Source: JBDNJM01 sp041687755 (GTDB lineage: Bacteria; Planctomycetota; UBA1135; GCA-002686595). Taken from it: a stretch of 30,618 nucleotides of DNA. A model generated the notes under the pieces. That model saw only the letters and a list, made by a program, of their open reading frames with translations. It was not told the DNA's origin and searched no databases. Made by a program: the position numbers and the translations under genes. Location: NCBI GenBank assembly GCA_041687755.1, contig JBDNJM010000063.1, forward strand, positions 1 through 30,618, written 5' to 3'. Position 1 is the stretch's first letter. Each line of letters opens with the position of its first letter. Positions 9,161 to 18,035 of this stretch are shown piece by piece.

Positions 9161-12100
9161 ATGCTCGCCGCTCTCCTGCTCTGCTCGGTCCAGGACCTCC
9201 TGATCGACCTCGATCCCACGCCGCTCGACTTCATCGGCGACAGCAACCCCCGGCAGTTCGTCGAGAGCAGCGGGCGCCTGTTCTTCATCGCCCGGGCCGG
9301 AGAGCCTGATTTCCGCCTGTGGTCGATGGACGACCTCGCGGCGATCCCCACGCCCGTGCCGGACCTGACCGGCGGTCTCGCCGCAGGCCTGAACGTGGAG
9401 AACTGGATGGTCCCCTTCGACGGCGGAGTGCTGTATCAGGCCCCTACATCAAGTGTGGGTACGGCACTGTGGTTCGCGGGCGGCACGACGCCGGGCGCGC
9501 GGGTCCTCCTCGAGACACATCCCGTTGGGCCCCAGTTCGGGCTGCAGCCCCTCGGCGAGCACTTGGGCCAGTACTACGTGGAGCGCCTCGCGGACGCTGC
9601 GGTCCTGCGCACGGACGGAACGCCTGCCGGTACGCTCGTCGTGCTGGATGCGGGCCCTGCCTACCGCGAGTTCGCGCCGCTGGTGACGCTGGCCGGCGAG
9701 ACGTACTCGATCGCGTCCACACAGCCGGGCAGCGCCGATCTGGTGCGGCTCGACCTGGGCACGGATGCCTGGGGCAAAATCGCCACGCTCAGCTCCGCCT
9801 TCGGCTCTGATCCCGACGAACTGGTTGCCTTCAACAGTCGCCTGTGGATGACGGACTTCGACAACGCCGGAACCGAGCTCTGGTCCAGCGACGGCACGAC
9901 GCTCGGAACCGGGCGCTTTGCGGATCTTGCTCCCGGGACCGGAAGCTCGTTTCCAAGGGATCTGACCAGCAACGGCACGCGCCTCTGGTTCAGCGCCCGA
10001 GAGTCCTCCACGGGTCGAGAACTCTGGACCAGCGACGGCACCGTCGCTGGCACGACAATCGTGCTCGATGCTCTCCCCGGCAGCGCGAGCAGCGATCCGG
10101 AGGACTTCGAGCCGTACCCTGGCGGCCTCGCTCTCTCCGGCGTCTTCGGCAGCGTCGGCCGCGAGCCTCCCCTGACGGACGGAACCCCGGGCGGAAGCCT
10201 CCTGATCGGTCCCAACCTCGTCCCCGGCACGTCGCCGTTCCTCGAGGTCGAGTGGCAATCCACCGCGAGCGGCCTGCTGCTGAGCATCGGGGAGGGCTTC
10301 GAAGAACAGCTGTTCCTCGTGGACGGCGCTGGCTCGGCAACGCGACTCAAGTCCCCGGGTGGGTTCGGCTTCAACGCGGCGACGAGCCTGGGCGTGTTCG
10401 AAGAGACGGGGCTCGTCTCCGGGCACACCCAGGCGTTCGGTGCGGAGCCCTACCGGTCGTGAATGCCTCCGGAGCAACCGAACTACTCGCCAATCTGGCG
10501 CCCGAGGGCGGCAACGCGACCTCCGCCCCGAGGCTGCTGGGCCGGGTGGGCGACCGCGCCATCTTCAGAGCCCGCCCCGAGGGATCCAACTTTGCGCGAC
10601 TCTATGCTCACCGCGCTGGAGACGCCGGGGTTGAGCCCCTGGGAACAGCCTTCGAAATGGGGGGCGCCACGGATGGCATCGAAACCCTCGCCGTGTTCTC
10701 GGAGCGACTCGTGCTGGCGCGCTTCAGCACCGGCACGATCCCGCTGTACGCGACCGATGGGCTGCCCGGAAACAGCACGCGCCTGTTTGCAGAGGGAGAC
10801 CCCGATGCTGTCGCCGACCTAGGCCCCCACGCCCAGGTGGGCGATGTCCTGATGTTCGTCGGTCGCATCGGAAACGACCCGGCCCTCTACCGCACCGACG
10901 GGACTGCCGCGGGCACCTTTCAGATTCCTGGAACGATGGGCCCGATCGCCCTGGACATGGATCTCGTCGCCGAGGGCCAAGAGGTAGCGTTCCTGCGGGA
11001 GACCGCTCCCGAGACCTACGACGTCTCGATCTACAACGTGCCTTCCGCCCAGCTCCAGCCCTTCGCTACTCTCATCGCATCGGGCCCCAAGTCCATCACC
11101 CTGCTCGGCCTACTCGGCGACGAGCTGCTCTACTTCGACGAGCCCACCGCCTTCAAGCGCTCCGCGACGTCCGGCTCCTCGGTGGCCCTGGGCACCGCGA
11201 GCATCAACTCGGCCTTCCAGCGAGAGCGCCTCGGCAATCGAGTGGTCTGGACCGGCCGTGTCTTCGACGCCACGCCCATCGGCGGCTCGCTGGATCTCCT
11301 CTACTCCAGCGACGGTACCGCGGGGCAGATCGAGACGCTCTTGGACGTGCGCGCGCCCGAACTCTGGTCCGTGGACTCCGGCCTCCAGGTCGTCGATGAC
11401 CGCCTGTACCTCATCGCGCGGGAAACCTCGGGCAAGAGTGCCCTGTGGCGAACCGACGGCACCCCCGCCTGAACCGAAGCTGTGGTCACTCCCCCCAGCG
11501 GCTCCAACTTGCCCAACCTGACGCGGCTCTTCACGGGACCTTCGGCACGCTCGAACGACGGGGTCTTCCTGAGCCTCTGGACACCAGAGAGCGGCAACGA
11601 GCTCGCCTACTTCAGCGCGGCCAGCGGCTTCGTGACCCTGCCCGAGCCTGTCCCCGGAAGCGCTTCTTCCGTCCCGGCTAGTTTCCAAGCAAGCGCCATG
11701 CGCGTCGGTTCCGAGGTCTTGTTCGCCGCCACCACCCCGGCCACAGGCCTCGAGCTGTTCACCACCCTTTGGACGGAAACCGGCGCCGGCGTCGCCGAGC
11801 CCTGGGGCGACGGTTGCGCGGGTGCGAGCGGCACAACGCCCGACCTGTCCATCGATGCCCCGCCCACGATCGCGACCCCGTTCACGCCGCAGGTGACCTC
11901 GGCCCCGCCCGGCGCGCCGGTGATCCTTGCCCGCAGCACGGGCTTCGAGTTCGCTCCATTGGGGCCCTGCACGCTCTACCTGCCCGCACCGACGCTGCTC
12001 GGCGTCGCCAACGCGGACGGCAGCAGCAGCGCGAGTTTCGCCTACGACCTGTCCGGCTCGCGCGCCCTCGCTGGCCTGGCCCTCTGGACACAAGCCCTGG

Positions 12101-12174
12101 TGATCGACCCCGGCGCCGGCTGGCTTGACCTCGGCGGCCTCACGCCCGCGCTTGAGCTGGTCGTCGGACCCTGA
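9161..12174 (+). pseudogene. Broken gene for a secreted ELW-SDGT-GT repeat protein
   Basis: The locus reads as one protein of about 1004 residues split by two lesions. A signal peptide starts at ATG 9161 (MLAALLLCSVQ). Repeats of the type GTELWSSDGTTLGT and GRELWTSDGTVAGT follow in frame to a stop at 10460-10462. The same family continues one base out of frame (ATELLANLAPEGG, ALYRTDGTAAGT) from about 10449, consistent with a one-base deletion near 10455. A second break is TGA at 11470-11472 in ALWRTDGTPA-stop-TEAVV. Repeat logic calls for glycine (GGA) here, so one G-to-T change explains it. The frame then runs to 12174 and ends in a C-terminal module (WGDGCAGASG to LVIDPGAGW) also seen in the gene at 22189. 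The total length equals a multiple of three minus one, as expected for one deletion. Real decay or sequencing errors could both explain it. Repeat proteins of this kind are probably surface beta-propellers, and the function is unknown. Confidence 0.85.
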
Positions 12175-12197
12175 CGACCGCCGGGAACGCGCGGAGT

Positions 12198-12239
12198 CGA
12201 GCCGGCCGAGAGCGCGCGTTCGCCCTCCCGGCCGGCTCG
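12198..12239. terminator. Hairpin between convergent genes, possible bidirectional terminator
   Basis: CGAGCCGGCCG (12198-12208) pairs perfectly with CGGCCGGCTCG (12229-12239) around a 20-base loop. It sits between two convergent 3' ends (12174 and 12253). There is no T tract on either strand, so termination is inferred from position and stem strength only. Confidence 0.5.
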
Positions 12240-12252
12240 CCCTCGATCCCTC

Positions 12253-15200
12253 TCAGAGCGACTCGAGCAGGCTCACTTCCGCATGGGACAGGGGCCGGTC
12301 GTAGATGCGCACATCGTCGATCGATCCGTGGAACCCGGCGTACTCGTCGTCGTTCGGGCAGGCCAGGTAGACGCGGGCGTCGCTCGATCCTGCGGACACG
12401 GGGTTGCTGAAGTCCCGGGCCGCGCTCGCGGTGTCCTGGACGATGCCATCGCGGTAGAGCGTCGCGGTCGTCGTGCTGCCGGAGCGGCTGACCGTGACCG
12501 CGTAGAAGCCCCAGTCCGAGGTGCTCGCCTGTTCCTTGCTGAGCAGCACCAGCGGATCGCCGCTGATCGCGGGCAGGACGAAAGCGACGCCGTACTTTTC
12601 GCCCGAGCCGTGCCGTCCTTCCGCTTCGGAGCCCCGCGGGACGTCGACGCCCTGCTGCAGTCGGGCCCAGGCTTCGTTGTAGCCGTCCGAGGTCTGCCCC
12701 ACGATCCAGCCCCCCGTCTCGTTCTTGCGCTGCGGCTGAATCCAGGCGCTCAAGGTGAAGTTCTCGTCGATCGCCAAGCGCGGCGCATGCTTCCAGGTGT
12801 CGCCAGTCTTGATGCCCTTGCGGCCAGGGATCGCGATGTTCGTGTAGGCCGACGGATCTCCGCAGTGGTCGTTGGAGTCGAAAAACCGCAGCGCTCCTTC
12901 CGGGTTGCCCTTGCGGTCCCGGCTGTAGGCCAGGCAGCTCGCGTTCTTGTCGATGGCGTCTTCTGAACGCCCGTCCAGGTCACTCCAGTCGCTCGCCATG
13001 CCCCCAGCCGTGTTCAGAATCCGATCCCCTTCGACATGCGCGAAGTCGAGCAGCCACTCCCCGACCAGGCCTTCCGTGGGCACGTCGATGACGACGACGG
13101 TCGCTCCCCGGGCCGTCTTCCCGAAGGCGTCCGTGGCAACGACAGACACCGAGTACGAGCCCGCGGCAGCGTAGGAGTGGACCTTCGACGGCTGGGGCTG
13201 GGATCCACCCAGCCCGTCCGAGATCGAGTCGGCCTGGCTGTCACCCCAGTTGATCTCGAGGCTTCGAAGGTTGGCCTGATCATCGCTCAGCGGAACCTCG
13301 AGGGTCGCCTCGAAACCGCTGGTGCGCACGACGAGCGCAGCGACCCTCGGCGGCGTGTTCCCGGTCACGGTCGGGTCTAGCGGGTCGGGGTCGATGCCCG
13401 CACACGGATAGTTGCCTCCCGCGCCCGAACCGTCGCAGTACAGGTCCCCGTCGGTGTCCGGGTTCGAAGGGTCGGTTCCGGCACTCATCTCCTGGCTGTC
13501 CGTGACCCCGTCTCGGTCTCCGTCCTCGTCCCGAGGGTTCGAGTACACCTGCGCGGATTCGTTGTAGGGAGCAACCAGCGCGATCCCGGCCCGTCCCACA
13601 GCCCAACCCGTCTTGACCTCGAAGGCGTCGCCCAACCCGTCAGCGTCAGAATCGCCGGGGTCGGTCACGCCGTCGCGCTGGGCCGCCTCCAGGGTGTCGT
13701 AGGTGCCGTACATGTACTCTTCGTGCGCGTAGAGCCCGTCCGCGTCCCCGTCGGAAACGTAGTGCAGGAACGCCGACTCGCCGCCGCGCAGGCGCAGGTC
13801 CTCGAAGTCCATGGTCGAGTCGAAGCGCGCACCGCCCAGGCCGGCCACGATCCAGAAGCTGTTGCTCGTCTCGTCGGCCTGGATGCTGCTCCCCATCGGC
13901 TGGAGCCGACCGCCCGTGTCCTCGAACTCCTCGACGCCGATCAGGACGCTGTTGCGCTCCCCACCCGCCGTCAGCGTGACGCGCTGGGTTTCGAAGCCGA
14001 CCCCCAGGACTTCCTCCAGGGCGTCCACGAGCAGCACACCCAAGAACTCTCCGCCTTCCGTCGCGACGTTCGTCGCGACTCGACGGCGCAGCACGTTGCC
14101 GTTCCCGTAGTCCACCTGAATGAAAGCCGTTCGGTCGTTCGTTTCCTGCTCCAGGAACGCGAAGTTGATCGGCCGGGGGAGATCCGGCTCATCCCGCAGC
14201 AGCTCGAAGCTGCCCACCTCGAAGAACAGGTTCTCCGGCTCGGAGAGCAACTCCATGGCCACATTCGCGGGCAGCACCGCTGAGGCGCGCCGCTTGACCA
14301 GGCCGTCCGGGGAGAGCGTAACGGAAGCAAAATCCGTTGCGTTGCCGACGCCGTCGACGAAGGTGAGCGAGGCGATGCTCTGGAACTGCTCCGGGTTCCG
14401 CCGGTCGCGGCGCATCGCGTTCACGACCAGGTTCTGCAGCTCGTAGCTCACGATTCCGGGGTTCTCAATGGAGAGCAGGACGCCCAGGAAGCCGTCCTTG
14501 AGCTCCACCGCGTCGGAGCGCATGGATTCGACGGCGGTCGCGTACGCCTCGCGACTCGCCTTCGCGGACGACTCGGTGATGCTGTTCGAGGTATTGAACG
14601 TGTAGCCCGCCGAAGCGCTCACGGAGGCCGAGGCCGTCACGCTCGCGCCGGAGGGGAAGCCGGCCTGGGCCTCGATCGAGGCGGTGGCTTCAACCGACGC
14701 CGTCACCTCGTGGGACTTGGAGTCGGTGCTCGCGCGCTCCTTGGAGGCGCTCTGTTCCAGCTCGACCGTCGTGCCTTCGACCTGCTGCTTCGTGCTGGTG
14801 CGAATCGCATTGACGCCGAGGTCCATGGCCCCCTCGATCCGAATCCGCACGACCGGGACATTGGCGATGCGCGGATCGAACTGGGAGAGCTCGATGGTCT
14901 CGCGGAAGTCGGAAAGACCGTCTCCATCGGTGTCGTCCATGGTCGGCGAGGTGCCGGCGGTCACCTCCATCCCGTCGTAGAGCGCCGTGTTGCCGTTGGA
15001 ATCCCCATCCGAGTCCAGGGCGTCCGGACGACTGCGCCAGATCTCGATCTCCTCACGATCGGAGAGCCCGTCTCCATCGGTGTCGCCCAGCGGGGCCCGG
15101 GGATCCAGCAGCCGTTGCCGGGTCTCCGCATCGGCGATCCCGTCCGCGTTGGTGTCGGCCACGTACGGATCGGAGTCCACGTGCCGGTTCTCTTTCTCGC

Positions 15201-15450
15201 CCAGGGGCCGCTCGATGCTGACCGTCCAACCCTCGACCTCCACACCGTTCGTGAGCCCGTCCCCGTCTTCGTCTCCCGCAGGATCGAGGACGGGCGCCTC
15301 CGGCGCGGACGGCTCTGGCTCGGAGGGAGTCGGGCCCCCGGTTTCTCCAGTAGTCAGGGTCGTGGGGGTCGCTTCGGCGGCCCGATCGCAGGCAGTCAGA
15401 CCTACGGAGAGAGCCGAGAGCAGGATCACGCGAGGAAGAGCATTCGACAT
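12253..15450 (-). CDS. Large lipoprotein with anthrax protective-antigen-like region, TSP3 repeats, PKD and LamG domains
   Basis: Predicted lipoprotein of 1065 residues with lipobox LTAC and Cys21. Start 15450 places the signal peptide at the N terminus, and the open frame to 15543 adds nothing recognisable. After a Pro/Glu-rich linker come calcium-binding thrombospondin type-3 repeats (DEDGDGLTN, DTDGDGLSD; about 60-185). The first resembles the start of protective antigen: GVEVEGWTV followed by DSDPYVAD. Residues of about 195-490 resemble its pore-forming part: a Ser/Thr-rich stretch (SHEVTASVEATASIEAQAG, SVSASAGYTFNTSNS), then an Ala/Glu helix-like segment, LLSIENPGIVSYELQNLVV, and RRRVATN before DALEEVLGVGF. 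More TSP3 repeats (about 575-690), a PKD domain (about 735-830) and a LamG domain (about 835-1065, ending SIDDVRIYDRPLSHAEV) follow. No toxin A-component lies nearby. The domain calls for TSP3, PKD and LamG are firm. The toxin-like call is from remembered motifs and is less certain. Confidence 0.8.
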   Translation of the reverse strand: MSNALPRVILLSALSVGLTACDRAAEATPTTLTTGETGGPTPSEPEPSAPEAPVLDPAGDEDGDGLTNGVEVEGWTVSIERPLGEKENRHVDSDPYVADTNADGIADAETRQRLLDPRAPLGDTDGDGLSDREEIEIWRSRPDALDSDGDSNGNTALYDGMEVTAGTSPTMDDTDGDGLSDFRETIELSQFDPRIANVPVVRIRIEGAMDLGVNAIRTSTKQQVEGTTVELEQSASKERASTDSKSHEVTASVEATASIEAQAGFPSGASVTASASVSASAGYTFNTSNSITESSAKASREAYATAVESMRSDAVELKDGFLGVLLSIENPGIVSYELQNLVVNAMRRDRRNPEQFQSIASLTFVDGVGNATDFASVTLSPDGLVKRRASAVLPANVAMELLSEPENLFFEVGSFELLRDEPDLPRPINFAFLEQETNDRTAFIQVDYGNGNVLRRRVATNVATEGGEFLGVLLVDALEEVLGVGFETQRVTLTAGGERNSVLIGVEEFEDTGGRLQPMGSSIQADETSNSFWIVAGLGGARFDSTMDFEDLRLRGGESAFLHYVSDGDADGLYAHEEYMYGTYDTLEAAQRDGVTDPGDSDADGLGDAFEVKTGWAVGRAGIALVAPYNESAQVYSNPRDEDGDRDGVTDSQEMSAGTDPSNPDTDGDLYCDGSGAGGNYPCAGIDPDPLDPTVTGNTPPRVAALVVRTSGFEATLEVPLSDDQANLRSLEINWGDSQADSISDGLGGSQPQPSKVHSYAAAGSYSVSVVATDAFGKTARGATVVVIDVPTEGLVGEWLLDFAHVEGDRILNTAGGMASDWSDLDGRSEDAIDKNASCLAYSRDRKGNPEGALRFFDSNDHCGDPSAYTNIAIPGRKGIKTGDTWKHAPRLAIDENFTLSAWIQPQRKNETGGWIVGQTSDGYNEAWARLQQGVDVPRGSEAEGRHGSGEKYGVAFVLPAISGDPLVLLSKEQASTSDWGFYAVTVSRSGSTTTATLYRDGIVQDTASAARDFSNPVSAGSSDARVYLACPNDDEYAGFHGSIDDVRIYDRPLSHAEVSLLESL

Positions 15451-15493
15451 TGCTAGATGGAACGGTAGGGAGTGGGCAGGGGGGACCAGGTCA

Positions 15494-15516
15494 GCCGACT
15501 CCTCGACGGAGTCGGC
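15494..15516. other. Perfect 9-bp hairpin upstream of the PA-like lipoprotein gene
   Basis: GCCGACTCC and GGAGTCGGC pair perfectly around TCGAC. It lies in the 188-base gap between the 3' end of the broken lipoprotein gene (15639) and the start at 15450, both on the minus strand. It has no T tract. It could be a terminator of the upstream gene or a leader structure of the downstream one. Confidence 0.45.
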
Positions 15517-15638
15517 CCTAGGACCAAGGGCAGACCAGATCACACAACGCTCATGCCGCTCCCGCCCGCCAACTTGTGGCGAATTTGCCCCCTGCTATGC
15601 CTCAATCCGCCGCACCTGCAGAGAGACGTCCTCGCGCC

Positions 15639-17937
15639 CTACTCCGCGGGCGCCTGGACCTCGAACCGCGCCCCTTCGGCAGGGACCACCAAAACTTGAG
15701 TCGCCGAGGGAGCGTCGCGCCGCGGACTCGTACCGGGTGAGTACCACTCCAGAGCCCACTCACCGGCCCTTGCCAGCTGCAGGTCGCAGAGTCCATCGTC
15801 GTCGAACTGGACACCACACGGCGCGCCCGGTCGACCCGGCAGGCTTCCGGAGAACACGAGTACGCAGTGCGGCAGTACCGCGTCCGCCTCTCGTGAACCC
15901 AGCACTAGCTCAACAGGAATAGCGGGCTCCAAGACGACAACTTGATCGGCCACGAGCTCGTCAAGCTGCGCGAGCCGACACCCAGGGGCCTCGATAAACC
16001 ACTCGCCGGCCCCGGTCGGGGGCACGCATAGGTGGCGGTCACGCTCGTCCATCGCGCCGCCCAGGTAGAGGTAGGGTCCCGACGGCAGCCCGTGCCAAAT
16101 ACTCGCCTTGTGAAGGAACTCACCGGCCACAGAGCGCACCTCGATCTCGAAGGTCTCGACGCGTCCAGTCAGGTCCAGAAGGCCAAGATCGGACAACTGC
16201 CCCTCGCGGATCGTCACCTCCTCGATTTCGTGCACCTGCAGACTGTTCGCGAACACCTCGATGCGCAACGCAGGGTCCGGCTTCAGCGCGAGTCGCACGC
16301 CCGGGGAGTCGGCGGTGAGTTCGTGACCGCTGGTACTGTCCGCCGAGCTATGGATCAGGAGCATTAGACTCCCGTACGGCAACCTGTCCCAGTCCGCCAG
16401 GACCTCCAGCGCCACACCCGATCCCGCGGGACCACGCAACTCTGCGTCCAGATCGCCTGGTTCGCTCGCGTGCAGAAAATCCGGCCCGGTGCTCGGGCGC
16501 ACGCGCAAGGCGTAATGCTCACCTGCGAGAAACCGGAAGCCGGTCAGCTCGAAGCGCCCGTCCGGACGAAGCTCGGCGCTTTCGACCCAGTGATCGAGCT
16601 CAACGACTCCGGGGCGCTGCTCCTCGCCCGTCGGCTTACTGTACTCGTCCCAAAGCACGGGTCCGGGTCCCGCCGGATCCCGTAGTCGCAGTAGCTTGAG
16701 CTTCGCTTCAGAAAAGGGCACCCCAAATCCGTTCAGGAGCACTCCGCGCACGATCGGTTCCTGCGCCCGCAAGACCACGGTCCCGAGCTCGAGCTGTGCC
16801 AAAACCTTCGATCGATTCGGGCAGTCGCACTGCCGCAGCGCGACGCTCTCCGCGCTGCTCACGCAACTCCAGCCAGTTCAGTTCGAGACCGCGCAGGGTG
16901 CGATCATGCATGAACCGCAAGGTTCCAGGTTCGTCCGTGATGGGACTGTCGCCCCCCAGGGTCAGCGTCAACGCCGACCCCCCGTACGACGCTCGGCCTA
17001 GGGTGTGCACCCGCACCTTGGCCAGCGCCGCCCCCGTATCGTCCACCAGCCGCATGAGCAGCTCTGGCAGCGCTCCGCGCCCCTCCAGCTTGAGGTCGAC
17101 GCGCTCCCCGTCGGTCACTGGACCAGCAACATCCAGGCTGCCAGAGATCCCGATGGTCGCGTCCGAGTTGATCCACAGCCGACGCCCCATCGCGACGGCG
17201 GAGAAATGCACCAAGCTCGCTGCATCCGAGCCCGTTGTTTGAGAGAGGGCGCCCCGCCCCAGCCGCACCCCGCCGGCGATCCGGCGATAGTCCTGTACGG
17301 ACGCGGTGATCGACTGCTTGATGCTGATGGGCTCCCCCGGCGGATCGACGAGCTGGACGACAACCGAACCGAAGTCCGGCACGCGGACCTCAAGCGGGCG
17401 CTCCGGCAGGGTCTCCGGAAGCGTGAACTCAGGGGTCGGCGCCCCGAGGACGGCGGTCCTGAGCGTCAGCTCTACGCCGGCGACCTCGCGGCCCCCGCTG
17501 TTCACGGGATTCTCCAGCCAGACCCCGGGTACCTCCAAGCGGCCGTCTCTATCGAACACCAACGGCCCGCTGATCACCACGTCGTCGGGGCCCTGAATGC
17601 TCCAGATCAGTCCCGCTGCGGGGCGTCCAGAATCCGTGAACACGTCGATGACGATGGCTCCGGGCTCGGCCTCAGGCTCCGCTACCGCCTCGCGCAGGGC
17701 CGCCTGCGAACCCGTCTCAACAACAGCAGCCTCCCCTTCCGCCTCTCCCTCCCGCAGCTCGCTCCGGTCCCGCTCCGCAGTGCCGGCCTCGACCGCCGTC
17801 GGTCCAGCCGCCGCTCCGCCCCGCGAATCCTCGCGCCCGCAACCAGCGAGTCCAATCGCCAACGCCGCAGCGCACCAGAGGAGGCGGGAAGCGCCCCGGC
17901 GAACAGGGAACGATTCGAGCGTGAGGATCGAGATCAT
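15639..17937 (-). pseudogene. Frameshifted lipoprotein gene with carboxypeptidase-regulatory-like repeats
   Basis: Two overlapping minus-strand frames make one gene. The first (17937 down to 16708) starts with a lipoprotein signal peptide, MISILTLESF to LAIGLAGC (Cys33). It has a charged Ala/Glu linker and Ig-like stretches such as AIVIDVFTDSGRPAAGLIW and SVVVQLVDPPGEPI. The second (continuing to 15639) has the same style: GVLLNGFGVPFSEAKLKLLR and GRFELTGFRFLAGEHYALRV, typical of carboxypeptidase-regulatory or transthyretin-like folds. The frames switch at the run AAAA at 16801-16804. Removing one base would restore PESIEG-LAQLELGTVVLRA and give an open frame of 766 codons (total length is a multiple of three plus one). 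The C-terminal part was probably lost from the product unless this is a sequencing error. Function is unknown, and a surface adhesin or scaffold is plausible. No Shine-Dalgarno sequence is seen. Confidence 0.8.
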
Positions 17938-17979
17938 GATTCAGGGACTACCGGTCCTGCTTCCACCTTCCCGGTCCCG

Positions 17980-18022
17980 GCGCGAGGGCTGCGGAAACCT
18001 CTGTAGGTCCCACAGCCCGCGC
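17980..18022 (-). terminator. Hairpin downstream of glyS, possible terminator
   Basis: On the minus strand GCGCGGGCTGTGG pairs with CCGCAGCCCTCGCGC, with a two-base bulge and one G-U pair. It lies 14-56 bases after the glyS stop codon and before the next minus-strand gene starts at 17937. It has no T tract, so it may end transcription weakly or with help from Rho. Confidence 0.45.
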
Positions 18023-18035
18023 CCCCTTCCACAGT

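Noticed and set aside
10445..10470. Programmed -1 frameshift in the SDGT-repeat gene
   Set aside because: No heptameric slippery sequence lies at the switch point and a second in-frame stop follows 1 kb later, so decay or error is simpler.
12253..17937. Binary toxin operon with an enzymatic A component
   Set aside because: The neighbouring broken lipoprotein has only Ig-like/carboxypeptidase-regulatory stretches and no ADP-ribosyltransferase or protease motif.
17005..18006. 333-codon plus-strand frame opposite the broken lipoprotein
   Set aside because: Its composition is Arg/Pro/His-rich with no domain, while the opposite strand carries a lipoprotein signal and Ig-like strands.
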